This document shows, in pieces, positions 11,645-44,840 of a DNA stretch of 64,000 nucleotides; the first letter of the stretch is position 1; each line of letters starts with the position of its first letter. Made by a program: the position numbers and the translations under genes. The notes under the pieces were generated by a model that saw nothing but the letters and a program-made list of their open reading frames with translations, had not been told where the DNA came from and did no database searches. Source of the DNA: Cristatella mucedo (Eukaryota > Bryozoa > Phylactolaemata > Cristatellidae); NCBI GenBank assembly GCA_009760855.2, contig WPIO01000172.1, forward strand, positions 441,001-505,000, read 5' to 3'.

Positions 11645-13379
11645 ATTTGTGATACAAGGTTATTTGTATAAATAACTGCTGCCGTGTGACAACAGTTTGT
11701 TGTTACGACATTGACTTCAACAGCGGTGAAAATGTATAGGAGCATCTTTATTGTCATCTTACAACAACTGCTTTTCTCTCTTAATTTAGGCTTATTTAGG
11801 CTTCATTACAGTGAATTGCAACTAATTACAATTAGTTACTTGCTTAATTAATTACTTAATTATTATTATAAGCTTGATTACAGTTCAGTATGATACCACC
11901 AGCATACGGATTGGCTAATGCCATTTAAACAAGTAAAAGTACTGGCGCACAGACGTCGTAGGACGTCGAATTTTCGCTGAGCAATAATATGCTTCTTTTT
12001 AAGAGTATCTTTCACGAGACGGCGTACCGGAGCCGGCGGCAGCTACGTTTCGATCCGAGCACAAAGGTACAGATACAGGTGGGTTTGTCTGCGCTTTTAA
12101 TTCCCTAAGACCACTTGTGATTGTAAGCTTGCAATCATGCCGCAGTGCGATCTCTCGCGGCACGCCGATCGATTTTTATAAAAATCCTAGCAGATTAATT
12201 TAGCATTTAATCGAGGTGAAAGATCTTCGTTAAACCGGGCATGGGTTTCAGTTATCGGCGTTCCTTTAAGGAATGAGCCCTTCACGAGCGACGTGCAGTA
12301 CGTGCAAACTTAATCAGCATTGCATGGAGCGACTAGTGCGATTCTCACACAATGTTGTAGCAAACGTGCAACATGGCACGACTCCACCGCCGAGGGAGTC
12401 GGCGAGCGGAACGAGAATGAGGGGACGGGCTGCCATTGACGCTCTGGCAGCAGCCCGTCTCCAGTAGGAGTGATTGGCTGGCGGCGGTCTCCTCGTCGTC
12501 TGAAGCGCTAGGTAAGCCATGCCCGGCAGTCCCGCGACAGCGCCTACCTGCGAATCTCGCAAGCAGCTGCGAGGTAGCGAGAGAGACCGCTGTCACGCTT
12601 TGGGACCGGCACCGGCCACTGTCAGCTGACAGACGTAGAATTTATCGGCGTTTCAAAACCGCCTGGCTTCGACACCCATAGCTAGGCGCCGAATCGCATG
12701 TGGCTTCACTTTTCACAGGCAGGCATCGACATACGCAGCGAGTGGTTCGGTGCAGGCAACTGGCGGCTGCTGCAGCTACGCCCACTACAGCAGCCGCCGC
12801 CGCTCACCGCCACCAACTACAGCCACCGCCACCGCTGCTGACGCCCATCGATGTTGCACACGAACGCCAGCGCCAGTTATGCCGACCAAAACCTAAGCAG
12901 AGGACCTAGACAACAGCTACCGCCGCAGCCGCCCACGAACGCGAGTCTGCAGCATCCTACCACCGCAGCTACTGCAGCCTGCAAATGCCACTGCCACTAC
13001 CAGCAATCGAAGCAGCATCAGCCCGTCAAATAATATGGCAGCTGACGCCTGCCAATACCATGGTGCTGGCCTATAAGCGCTGCCACCACCCCTGCTGTGA
13101 CTGCCAGTCAACACTGCATCCAAGTATACCACTGCATCCAAGTAGGCGATGCTTTGGCCGTCCACCAATTCAACTGTGGCACAGCCGAAGACAATTGACG
13201 CTATATCAGTTGCCGCCCACCATCACTCCCACTGCGAAAGCTTTGAATAAATATGAATAAATTGTTTTGGTACTTTGTGGGTGTAGTGGAGTTTGATATT
13301 CCAGACTTTTTGAAGCGTATCGAAGCAGATTTGGGGTGGATTTGACAGGAACTAAAATGGATCGTGGCACAGCCGTCCT

Positions 13380-13380
<1 letters not shown>
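11645..13380. other. Anonymous DNA with a GC-rich CAG/CCG-rich stretch
   Basis: From about 12,700 to 13,230 the plus strand is rich in CAG, CCG and CAC triplets (translating to Gln/Pro/His/Ala-rich nonsense in several frames). It could be a regulatory or first-exon region of an unrecognised gene, but nothing shows splicing or a domain. Confidence 0.35.
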
Positions 13381-13384
<4 letters not shown>

Positions 13385-13426
<42 letters not shown>

Positions 13427-13448
13427 ATGCATATATATATTTATATCT
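13385..13448. repeat. (TA)n microsatellite
   Basis: Alternating TA for about 60 bp with small interruptions, directly left of a LINE-A fragment. Confidence 0.9.
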
Positions 13449-13459
13449 ATAATACCTTT

Positions 13460-14005
13460 ATATAGGGTGTCAAGAGAACTTAATCTAATCTTTATTTAGA
13501 TGCTTTTGACTTCAAGGTTTTGTTGCTCACTTTTAGGTCTCTTCATTTTTTGGCTCCAGCCTATCTGTCAGATATACTCCCCCATCGTACCACCAGCTTT
13601 TCGGAATCCAACAGTCTACAAATACCGCATACAATCCTCAGATCCTTTGGAGACCGTGCATTTAGTTCGTATGCTCCAAAAGCCTGGAACTCCCTCCTGA
13701 CCAGAATATCCCCTGACCTGACCACATTTAAAACGAACCTAAAAACACCTATTTATGACAGCATTTAGTGGGTCCCTGTGATTCGTCCTTGATGTGCTTA
13801 TGTGTGCTGACACTGTGCATGCTGCCACTAACCACATTTGCATGCTGACCCTGTGCATGTCACCCCTAACCACGTTATTCATTTTGTTTGTTTATCAAGC
13901 ATGATATTACTCACCATTCAATTGCATTTCCCTTTGCAGCAAATCTAAAGCTCCTAGAGAGATATTGAGTTCTCTGAGGCCACTGTATCAAGTGCATTAT
14001 TACTA
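13460..14005 (+). mobile_element. LINE-A 3' fragment
   Basis: Plus-strand LINE-A C-terminal coding block (LTFRSLHFLAPAYLSDIL-like, then SSYAPKAWNSLLT) plus the 3' UTR, ending near 'cactgtatcaagtgcatta' and a short TTA tail at about 14,000. Confidence 0.8.
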
Positions 14006-14011
14006 TTATTC

Positions 14012-14098
14012 ACATATGCCTCGGTGCTCGAGCCCACGACCTCAGCCACACCTCAATCGGGGCGAGCATCTTAACTGCTGGACTAAACCTGCTACAGG
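14012..14098 (-). mobile_element. tRNA-derived SINE, family 1 (partial)
   Basis: Reverse-strand copy of the SINE family 1 head: 'cacatatgcctcgg', a B-box complement 'gctcgagcccacgacct' and 'gcgagcatcttaactgctgga'. Confidence 0.65.
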
Positions 14099-14199
14099 CA
14101 ATCTTTAAGCAGAGGAATGGAACAGCTATCAGCAATCATTTATAATAATAATAGCACTTGATAAAGCGCCCTTGGAGAACTCATACGGTTTCTTGGCCC

Positions 14200-14405
14200 T
14201 TGATGTCAGCTCATTCAACAGCATAATTTATATAGCAGCTGAAGACCCATAGCAGCTAACAAGTATATTCTGGCATTGTGAGCCGTGATGGCAGGCTAGG
14301 TAAGTCGTTTGCTCTTCACGGACTCGTTCCCAAGGTCGAGGGTTCCAATTCTGCAGTAGGCGATCCTTTATTGTCGCTGCAAGTGGTTGTAATAGCCTTT
14401 AGAAT
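14200..14405 (+). mobile_element. SINE family 2 composite (inverted 3' end plus forward copy)
   Basis: An antisense SINE-2 3' end ('gctcattcaacagcataattt...') is joined to a forward SINE-2 ('gtgagccgtgatggcagg...gcaagtggttgtaatagcctt'). A LINE-B scrap ('ctttaagcagaggaatggaacagc') precedes it. The same three-part arrangement recurs at 18,180-18,585. Confidence 0.6.
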
Positions 14406-14554
14406 TATAATAATACTAATGCATTTGCGCCCTCAATGAACTCAATCTCTTTCTAGGTGCTTTAGGTTTGCTGCGAAGGAAACACGGTCGAATTTTGAGT
14501 GGTACCATGCTTGATCAACAGCATGAATAACATTGGCAATGCGAATTTTGAGAC

Positions 14555-14646
<92 letters not shown>

Positions 14647-15437
14647 GATCCAGGTGGACGTGCCACATGCTGCCGCTCCACGGTCTTCCTACAGCGAGCC
14701 TTCCTGTCAGCGGTCCCTAACATGGTTAGTGGTGACATGCACAGGGTCAGCATGCAAGGATGGGTAGTGGCAGCATGCACAGTGTCAGCACAAATAAGCA
14801 CATAAAGGACTAATCACAAGGATCCACTCAATACTGTCATAAATAGGTACGTTTTTAAGTTACTTTTAAAGGTGGTCAAGTCAGGGGATGTCGCGACACA
14901 AGTCGGGAGTGAGTTCCAGGCTTTGGGAGACTACGATCTAAATGCACGGTCTCCAAAGGATTTGAGGTTAGTAAGAGGTAGTGGTAAACTGTTGGACTCC
15001 ATAAAGTAGGTTGTGCGATGGTTGGCCTGGTGGGGGAGGAGATCTGAGAGATAGGCTGGAGCCAAAGAATGAAGTGACGTAAAAGTCAGCGACAAAACCT
15101 CGAAGTCGATCCGTTGCTTGACTGGTAGGTAATGCAGGTCGGCGAGAAGTAATGTGATGTGGCAACTGCGATGCTCACGACAGACAAGCCCAGCTGCAGA
15201 GTTTTGCACCAGCCGTAAGCGCCTGATTGCACATGCCGGTAGGCCAGCAAGCAGTGAGTTACAGAAGTCAAGACGGGATTTCACATATGCATGGACCAAC
15301 TTGGATGTGATATCCTTATCTAAACAAGCCCGATATTGAGCAAGGCTATGTAGCTGAAAGTAGGCAGACTTGATTGTTGAGCTGACGTGGTCGTCTAACG
15401 AAAGGTCACTTTGGAACACAACACCTAGATTTAGCCT
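14405..15437 (-). mobile_element. LINE-A 3' fragment interrupted by a (GA)n-bearing insertion
   Basis: The LINE-A 3' UTR at 14,405-14,535 and the rest at 14,720-15,437 (RT C-terminal region, up to FQSDLSLDDHVSS-like residues) are separated by about 190 bp carrying a long (GA)n tract. The pentamer AACAT flanks the insertion on both sides, as in a target-site duplication. Confidence 0.75.
14550..14645. repeat. (GA)n microsatellite
   Basis: About 48 uninterrupted GA units. Long Arg-Glu or Ser-Leu open frames across it are artefacts of the repeat. Confidence 0.95.
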
Positions 15438-15540
15438 TTAAAGCTCTTCTGCTGCTAGACAAAAAGAGGCTGTTAAATCAGCTAGTATTTTTTAATCACC
15501 CTCGCTTGCAGCTGGGCAATAAACGAACGCCGGAGGGGCG
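15425..15540 (+). mobile_element. SINE family 2 3' end fragment
   Basis: The family 2 end 'gctcttctgctgctagacaaaaagaggctgttaaatcagctag' and a T-rich run lie next to the LINE-A fragment. Confidence 0.55.
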
Positions 15541-15639
15541 TGGCTCAAACCAGCGACCTGGATTTCGAAGAGGACATCTAGTAAGAGCAGCTAAAATTGG
15601 CATAAAACCAAGCAATCGCCTTATATTAGGGAACAATGT

Positions 15640-15735
15640 AACCAGCATACGATCGTCGATACAGCGAGACGTTGCATCACATACGATACATCGCATACGA
15701 TCGTCGATACAGCGAGACGTTGCATCACAGGGCAT
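15640..15735. repeat. Tandem duplication, period about 47 bp
   Basis: The string 'acgatcgtcgatacagcg' plus 'agacgttgcatcaca' occurs twice, at about 15,649 and 15,697, with near-identical copies. Confidence 0.8.
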
Positions 15736-16019
15736 GCACTTTTCAATGCATGCCCTAAAAGTAAATGCATCAGCACACAATCGTGCTTCAAGTATCGTGC
15801 TACAACAGCATTGCAGCAGAACTCAAGTTTTCTCAAGCAGCTGCAGCCAATCGCCAAGACATGCTGGTGCACTGAAGCACTGCATCCCTGTATCAGCTTG
15901 TTAGCAGTTGTTGGTCAGTCCATGACGTGATAGCAGCCCTATCGTTGCGTGGAAACAGAGATCGCTGTGCGTGGACGGCGCCAGCCGGCGCCCAGGCAAG
16001 AGCTGCATGCGGCTGTCGC

Positions 16020-38334
<22,315 letters not shown>

Positions 38335-38844
38335 GGCGAGGCAGACGCTGGAGGTACCTGCGTACAATGAGGAAGAATGGAGTAGCTGTAATTAGCCACG
38401 CCAATTCCAGCGGCCAAAGGTCTGCAGGGACGGGCTTCCTGTGTCGTGACTGGCCTGCACAGATAGACTTTTAAGCCGGACACCTATGCTTGGCTCAAGC
38501 CGGGGTTTGATGCAGGACGCACGAAAAAATTTCCCAATATTTTCCTGCTCTTTCATTAGCAGTGGTGGTCAGCTTATGAAATCTCGGTTAGCATTACGTA
38601 ATCGGAGCTTCGAGCTGGGATGCCACCCACGTGACTCAGCTGCACTGGAGCCACAGTTCAGGTTCAATCAATTACCACAATCCACCATAATCCACTCTAA
38701 TTAGGCTAGCAACGACCAGACGTCAGCGTTACAGAGCTCAAAATTTGTGCAGATATCGTAGTACACGTTCGAATTTATCTGTCCACAAAATTTCATGTCG
38801 CTGCACACTCGCACTTATTCGAATGAGCTTTGACGCAGGACCGA

Positions 38845-38985
38845 GCTGGTTTGGTCCAGCAGTTAAGGTGCTCGCCCCGACCAAGGTCTTGCTCAGGTCG
38901 TGGGCTCGAACCCCGAGGCATATGTGAAGCGCCTGAATAGAGATTAAGTTCTCTTGGGGCGCTATATAAATGAGTTATATATATA
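38845..38985 (+). mobile_element. tRNA-derived SINE, family 1 (best copy)
   Basis: Head 'gagctggtttggtccagc' and B-box 'ggtcgtgggctcgaacccc', then body 'gaggcatatgtgaagcgcctg'. The tail 'aatagagattaagttctc' plus 'ttggggcgctatataaat' parallels the LINE-A 3' end (1,530-1,570: 'aaagagattaagttctctgag', 'ggcgctttatcaagt'). It ends in TA repeats. Confidence 0.8.
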
Positions 38986-39000
38986 TATATGTATACATAC

Positions 39001-39039
<39 letters not shown>

Positions 39040-39042
39040 CGG
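38975..39042. repeat. (TA)n microsatellite
   Basis: TA-rich tract with TATG/TACA interruptions following the SINE; probably grown from its tail. Confidence 0.85.
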
Positions 39043-39044
39043 CT

Positions 39045-40870
39045 GTACTACAATCCACCCCAATCCGTTTTAGTTCTCGTCAAATCCACCACAAATCTGC
39101 TTTAATAAGCTCCAAAAAGTCTGCAATATCGAACTAGGCCACATGCACAACGTACCCAGAAAATTTCGCGAGATTCCGCTCACGCGATCTCACGAAGTCC
39201 ACTGAAATAAGATTGCAGTGGCCCAGGCCAACACCTCTATCAACTGCAATCCACCTCAATCCACTGCATTCCACCACGCAACGAAAGAAGTCCTGATCGA
39301 AAAGCTCCTCTTTTGATTGCATATGACAGCACACTCTGTGACAATTGCAGTAAAAAAAATTCACTTGCATTGGCACGGCCGTTCTCGGCAATTCGCTGCA
39401 ATCGACTACAGTAGCCCGGGCCAATACCGCAATCCACTTCAATCCACAGAATCCACCACAAAAAAATCGAAATATATTTCGCCGAGCGCCAGTTTGTATT
39501 GCATATTAAAGTGCACCGTGCTGTGTGCACAACCGCGTAAAATAAAAAAATTGTGCGACCCAGCGCTATGACAATGGGCGGCAATCGCCTGAAATGACCT
39601 GGAAAACGACCGAAATCCACTCTATTCCACTGCAAATCATCCTCAAATCACCATCGCGAAGTTCTAACTAATTGACATTGCATATAGGACTAGACTCAGT
39701 TCAAAGTGCATCCACAAAATTTCGCTCCATTGTGCACATGGATTCTAATGCAATGAATTGCAATCGACTGCAACGACCAGGTCCCATACTGCAATCCACC
39801 TCAATCCACCGAAATCCGCTGCAATCCAATGCACAGCGACAAGAACGTGTACACTAGAAGCTCTACTCTTCAGTTATTGTGTACTTGCATAACTTCACTG
39901 TAATTGCCTCGGCCGTTCGCCAGCAATGCACTGCAATGGACTGCAACTGCCTGGGCCAGTACGTCGATGTACTGCAACCCGCCGAAAAACGATCAGAATA
40001 CGTACACTTTAAGCACTAATAGTGATTGCACATTACTCTAAACTTTGGTTATTGTGTATTCCCACAATTCCACTCCAATTGTCTCGATCATTCAGCTGCA
40101 ATGCACTGCAATTAACTGCAATGGCCCGGGCCAATACCTCAATTTAGAGCAATCTGACGAAAAGTGCTCCGAAATCAATTTCGCAGTGGTTCAATTTTTA
40201 ATGCATGTTACAAAACACACTTGCTAAAGTCAACCCCCATCATTTTAAGCAATTGTGCTTGTACAATCTCGGGCAATGCATGGCAATCTATGGCAACGGC
40301 TGGGCTCGAAGCAGCAATCCACTACAAGCCGTGGCAAGTCGACACTAAATGGGCTGCACAAAGTTCCGATTGTCATTGCATTTCATATTTCTTTGTGGTA
40401 AAAGTGAAATCATAGGACTTTCAAGCTATTTTTCACGTTATTTGTTAACAATGCACCGCAATTGACAGCAATGGCAGGGACCAGTACAGAAATCCGTGGC
40501 AAATCGACGAGAAATCGGCTGCACCAAGCTTCAAATCTCATTCCACGTAACATCTGACCGTTCAATCTTGGGCAATGCATGGCAACAGACAGCATAGGCC
40601 AGGGCAAATATGGCAATCCATTATGGTCCATTGCAAATCACTGGAAAGTGACTGGGCCAAGATCAAATATATCTTACTTGTCACAGCCCACTGTGTTGAA
40701 AATGCAATCAAATCCTTTCAACCAATCGCGAGCGTACAATCACGAGCAGCGAACTGCAATCGATAGCAATGTCCTGAGCCAATACCCCAATTCCAGGCAA
40801 ATTGAAGAGAAATTGGCAGCGCGGAGACCCCAATTGTCATTGCATATAACGTTCCGCTGCGTCTAAAGTA
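39045..40870. repeat. Degenerate satellite-like array, period about 175 bp
   Basis: A core like 'actgcaatggcccgggccaat' followed by 'acc.caatccac' recurs at about 39,210, 39,400, 39,765, 39,941, 40,115, 40,290, 40,465, 40,590 and 40,762, with a weaker copy near 39,585. Most spacings are 172-190 bp and one is about 125 bp. Monomers also share 'cattgcatat' and 'gtaaaagtgaaat'-like parts. Short internal repeats of 'caatccac' occur. No coding function is seen. Confidence 0.75.
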
Positions 40871-40874
40871 AAAC

Positions 40875-41190
40875 CGTGGAACTTTCATAATGCTTTACCT
40901 GGCTTCAGACGGTACACGGCCTCGGCGATAGCTTACACCGCATAGTCAAATCCGTTGGCGATTGTTGTAAGACGAATACTACACCGATGAATCCCGCTGC
41001 AACGAATTACTCCCGACAGAATGATCAGGCCCTAACCCGCACGCGCCTACAAAGATGCCTACGAAGACCATACACGGCTGTATTTCGTCTGAACTTTTTC
41101 GCTCGGGCCTGCTCGCTATAGCCAACTCGCCAACTCGGCAGCGAACTCTCCTTAGCACTCTTCCATCGGTCCTTGTTGCTTATAACAAGT
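40875..41190. other. GC-richer flank left of the viral element
   Basis: No gene recognised. Base composition drops sharply to AT-rich within about 41,170-41,205, which I take as the host/virus junction. No inverted terminal repeat or target duplication could be recognised. Confidence 0.4.
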
Positions 41191-43987
41191 GGTGATATCG
41201 AACATTATATTTTGATTAACAATTTTAACGCTTTGTGCAGACCATCTAGTTCAGGAGGAAAACAATGTTACTGTCATCGGTGTTTAAATAGATTTTTTGA
41301 TAAGCTTCAAGTAGATGAACGTTTAGAAATATGTGATAGTATAAACTCGGGAACAACAATATATGTAATGCCTGACGAACATAATAAATTTATATCATTT
41401 GATTCATTCAAACATCTTAATGTATGTCCTTGTGTTTGTTATGCAGACTTTGAATGTTTAGTGCAAAAAGGAGAACATGATGACCACTTTTCAACACACA
41501 CACCATGCTCTGCAGCATATGTTATAGTTGACTTGAATGGTGAAGTTGTTGATAGGTTTTTAAACGTTGGTCCTGATTGTGTGAATACTTTCTTAAAAAG
41601 ATTATTTGCTGTATCAGATTTTTATAAAACTAGACTAGTTGAAAAGAATTTAGATAGCACGATGATAGATTTAACTGATGATGAAATGAAAGCACACGAT
41701 GATGCAATTTTCTGTTGGATGTGTAAAGGTTTTTTTAATCAAAGAAATAAAGAGTTGAGAAAAGTATTTGACCATTTCCATTTAACAAATAAATATAGAA
41801 GTGCCGCACACCACTCATGTAATTTTAAAGCAAGCATGGACTTTAGAAAATGGCAATTACCTGTTTTATTCCTTAACTTTAGGCGGTATGATTCACATAT
41901 CATTGTTAAAGCATTAGAGAATTTTAGCGTTGAAGCAAAACCAATTGCAAATAATTTAGAAAAGTACATGATGCTCAAAGTTGGTGATTTGGTTTTTAAA
42001 GACAGTATGCAGTTTATGATCGGGTCATTAGAAACTATTGCTTCAACAATGGGAAAAACAATTGATTGCTTTCCAATTTCAAGTAAAGTTTTAAGTGAAA
42101 AGTATAAAGGAAAAAATCTTAATCTTCTTACTGTTAAAGGAGAATATCCTTATGAGTTTATGGATTCTTGGGAAAAATTTAGTTGCGACGCTTTACCTAG
42201 TAAGGAATCTTTTTACTCTAATGTTTATATGGAAGGAATATCAGATGATGATTATAAAAAAGCAAATGATGTTTGGAAGAATTTGATTGCAAATCATTCA
42301 TTGATTATCATGATTTATATGTAATCACTGATGTTCTGCTATTAGCAGATTGTTTTGAAAGTTTTAGAAAAGGATTTATATCTAAACTAAAATTAGATCC
42401 TGCAAACTTTGTTACAACACCAAATTTTTCATGGAGTGCTGTGTTTTGGTATTCTGGTGTTAAAATTGAGTTATTAACAAACAGAGAAGTTTATGACACA
42501 TTTAAAAAGTCAATTCGTGGTGGAATTTGTCAAGTTAATATTAGATTAGTTAAAGCAAACAATCCTATGGTACCTGGATATGATTCTAGCAAACCGACAA
42601 GATGGATTACCTATCAAGACGCTACAAGTTTATACCCAACAGCAATGATGGAACTTCTTCCACAAGGAGAAATTGAAGAGTGCTCAATTGATGGATGGGA
42701 TAGAGAACAAATACTATCATTACCTGATGAGTCGGATGTTGGAGCTTTCTTTGTTGTTGATATTGAATACGATCCTAAAACAAAAGAGTAATATCATGAT
42801 TTACACAATGAATATCCATTATGCCCGTCTAACAGAGTTGTTGATTGTAGTGAGTATTCTAATTTTCAAAATAAATTTAAAGTAGGTGTATGCAATGTTC
42901 CAAAACTGACGTGTGACTTTTCATTAAAAAAGATTATTTAATCCACTATAGATATCTAAAATTTTGTTTGACGCATGGAATGATAGCTACAGTAAAAAAG
43001 GTTTATAAATTTAAGCAATCTAGATGGTTGGAACCATTCATCCAAATGGGTGCTGATATGAAAGCAGCAAATTCGAATAAAAAATTCTTGAGAAATCTTT
43101 GGAAGTTGATAATGAATGCATTTTATGGTAAAACATGTGAAGATGTTGAAAAAAGAGTAAAAACCTATTTGATTAATGTTATTGATGAGATAGGAAATAC
43201 AAAGTTTAATAAAAGAATAAGAGATCCAAGAATGGTAAACTTTAGAGATTTTAGCAAAACGTTAACAATATTTCAAATGAATCAATCAAAGACTCGGCTA
43301 AATAAACCAATGTTTATATGAAGCGCAATTCTTGACTTATCTAAATTACATATGCAGAAGTTTTATTAAGATGTTATAAAACAAAAGTATAACGAAAAAG
43401 TTAAGTTAATCTATACAGATACAGATTCATTGATTATGGATATTGAAAGACCTAATTTATATGATGATATGAAAAATATACCTGAATGGTTTGCTGAAGA
43501 TACGATTGGAAAATTTAAAGATGAAACAGAAGGAAAAGTAATTGCAGAAGTATGTGCTTTAAGACCAAAACTCTATTCAGTTAGTATCGTTAATGCAGAA
43601 AGAAAAGCAGTTGCAAAAGGAGTTACAAAAGCAGTTTTAACTAAAACAATGGGTCATGACACTTTTGTCAATTGTTTAACAGATAGTGTATCAATCTTCA
43701 ACGGAAAAACAATTGATGGCCTTAAAGAAAAACAGATTAGAAAGTTTTATAAGATATCGCAGAGTAAACACGAGTTATTTACTGATAAATTAGAAAAAGT
43801 AGCACTATCAGCTTTCGATTCAAAACGATACTGGTTGGACTGTGGATACTGCAGTTATGCTTATGGTCACAATAGAATTGCTGATGCATTGAGTAACAAT
43901 CTAAATCCAGGACGATATAATACTTGTGATATTGGTGAATTAAAGAATATTAATGCCACTAATATAGATGCCAAAACGAAAGAGTGA
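41173..43987 (+). pseudogene. Polinton/adintovirus-type DNA polymerase B, broken
   Basis: Protein-primed family B replicative polymerase of the virus-like element. Visible: a CxxC pair (CYCHRCLNRF), Exo I YADFEC near 41,440, Exo II NFRRYDSH near 41,880, Exo III YHDLY..TDVLLLAD near 42,310, motif A ATSLYP near 42,620, motif B MNAFYGKT near 43,115 and motif C YTDTDS near 43,415. The N-terminal region expected upstream is missing: homology starts at about 41,193 where AT-rich DNA begins. Breaks are a frameshift near 42,290, a TAA at 42,789, a frameshift near 42,940, a TGA at 43,319 and a TAA at 43,367. The catalytic motifs are intact, so the damage looks post-insertional. The C-terminal end overlaps the next small gene by 20 nt. 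Not functional as it stands. Confidence 0.9.
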
Positions 43988-44135
43988 AGAAATCGTTGAA
44001 CCTGAAGCAAAAATAAAAGTCAAACATGATATTCGAGAAACAACAAAAGAGTTAAATGAATTACAAATAGAAATGGAGTATGACAGAGCAGAAGAGGAGT
44101 TAATTTTTGAGATGGCAGGAATAAATTTATATTAA
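43968..44135 (+). CDS. Small charged viral protein, unknown function
   Basis: A 55-residue frame starting MPKRKSEEIVEPEAKIKV, rich in Lys and Glu and predicted helical. It overlaps the polymerase end in another frame. The start is preceded by 'aatatag', the same motif that marks the other genes of the element. The basic MPKRK start could be nuclear targeting (inference). I do not recognise a family. Confidence 0.55.
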   Translation: MPKRKSEEIVEPEAKIKVKHDIRETTKELNELQIEMEYDRAEEELIFEMAGINLY

Positions 44136-44159
44136 TAAATAAAATTCATTATTATAGAA

Positions 44160-44312
44160 ATGGAAAATGAATATGAATCTGAATATGAAGAGTGTGACAG
44201 CGATGATCCTGATTACAATCCAGAAGAATCAGAATACGAAAGTGAATATGAAAGTGAAGAATCAGAAGATGAATATGAATACAATTACGTAAATGAAGAA
44301 GATGAACTATAA
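44160..44312 (+). CDS. Small, highly acidic viral protein
   Basis: A 50-residue frame made almost wholly of Glu, Asp, Tyr and Ser (MENEYESEYEECDSDD...) with imperfect ESEYESE repeats. Preceded by 'attattatagaa' directly before the ATG. Intact. Function unknown; a nucleic-acid mimic or chaperone-like acidic tail is only a guess. Confidence 0.5.
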   Translation: MENEYESEYEECDSDDPDYNPEESEYESEYESEESEDEYEYNYVNEEDEL

Positions 44313-44331
44313 AAATTTATATTTATATAGA

Positions 44332-44601
44332 ATGGATGTTTCTAGAATTCTGAGTTGCGAACAATCAAGAGATATGGCTCTTAAAATTTGTCTACAAAAG
44401 TTAAAGAGAGTAGATCAGAGAATTGTCAAGCATTCACTTGATAAACCTATTCCAGATTTGGATAGCTCATACACTGCCGTTCTTGTTGAGATTTGCGATA
44501 CTTGTGATAAACTAATGGAATGTAGAAGTAAAATAAATGAAATGCTAGTAGAAAAGAAATCAAAAACTCCAAAAACTAAACAGGGCGTACAAATTAATTA
44601 A
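44332..44601 (+). CDS. Hypothetical viral protein (89 aa)
   Basis: Starts MDVSRILSCEQSRDMAL after 'tttatataga'. An in-frame ATG further upstream (44,293) lies before the promoter-like motif and is less likely. Predicted mostly helical, with a basic tail (VEKKSKTPKTK). Follows the acidic gene by 19 nt. No family recognised. Frame intact. Confidence 0.55.
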   Translation: MDVSRILSCEQSRDMALKICLQKLKRVDQRIVKHSLDKPIPDLDSSYTAVLVEICDTCDKLMECRSKINEMLVEKKSKTPKTKQGVQIN

Positions 44602-44637
44602 TTAATTTTGAATTAAATGTTTTTCTTCATAGTATAT

Positions 44638-44808
44638 ATGGATCAAAAAATAACAAATTTTAAAATTAGTAATACAATTCAAGATATTAGTCAAGATAGA
44701 AAATTAAAATTAACTGATGAACCTATTAAAATTATATTTGAAATGTGTAACCATGAAGATAAATATGAGGAACTTAAAATTAAGGCAAGAGAGTTAATAA
44801 AGAATTAG
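44638..44808 (+). CDS. Hypothetical viral protein (56 aa)
   Basis: Start MDQKITNFKISNTIQ chosen because 'agtatat' immediately precedes this ATG. The upstream in-frame ATG at 44,617 would place that motif inside the gene. Charged and helical. Unknown. Confidence 0.5.
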   Translation: MDQKITNFKISNTIQDISQDRKLKLTDEPIKIIFEMCNHEDKYEELKIKARELIKN

Positions 44809-44840
44809 ATGTTTTGTATTTTTTTATAACAGTATAGGAA

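Noticed and set aside
12273-13260. Candidate gene in the CAG/CCG-rich region
   Set aside because: Frames are short, overlap on both strands and show only triplet-bias residues. No splice pattern could be supported.
14440-14805. Long Arg-Glu and Ser-Leu open frames
   Set aside because: They are translations of the (GA)n microsatellite.
39134-40870. Open frames of 60-130 codons
   Set aside because: They run through the degenerate tandem array and change composition with frame.
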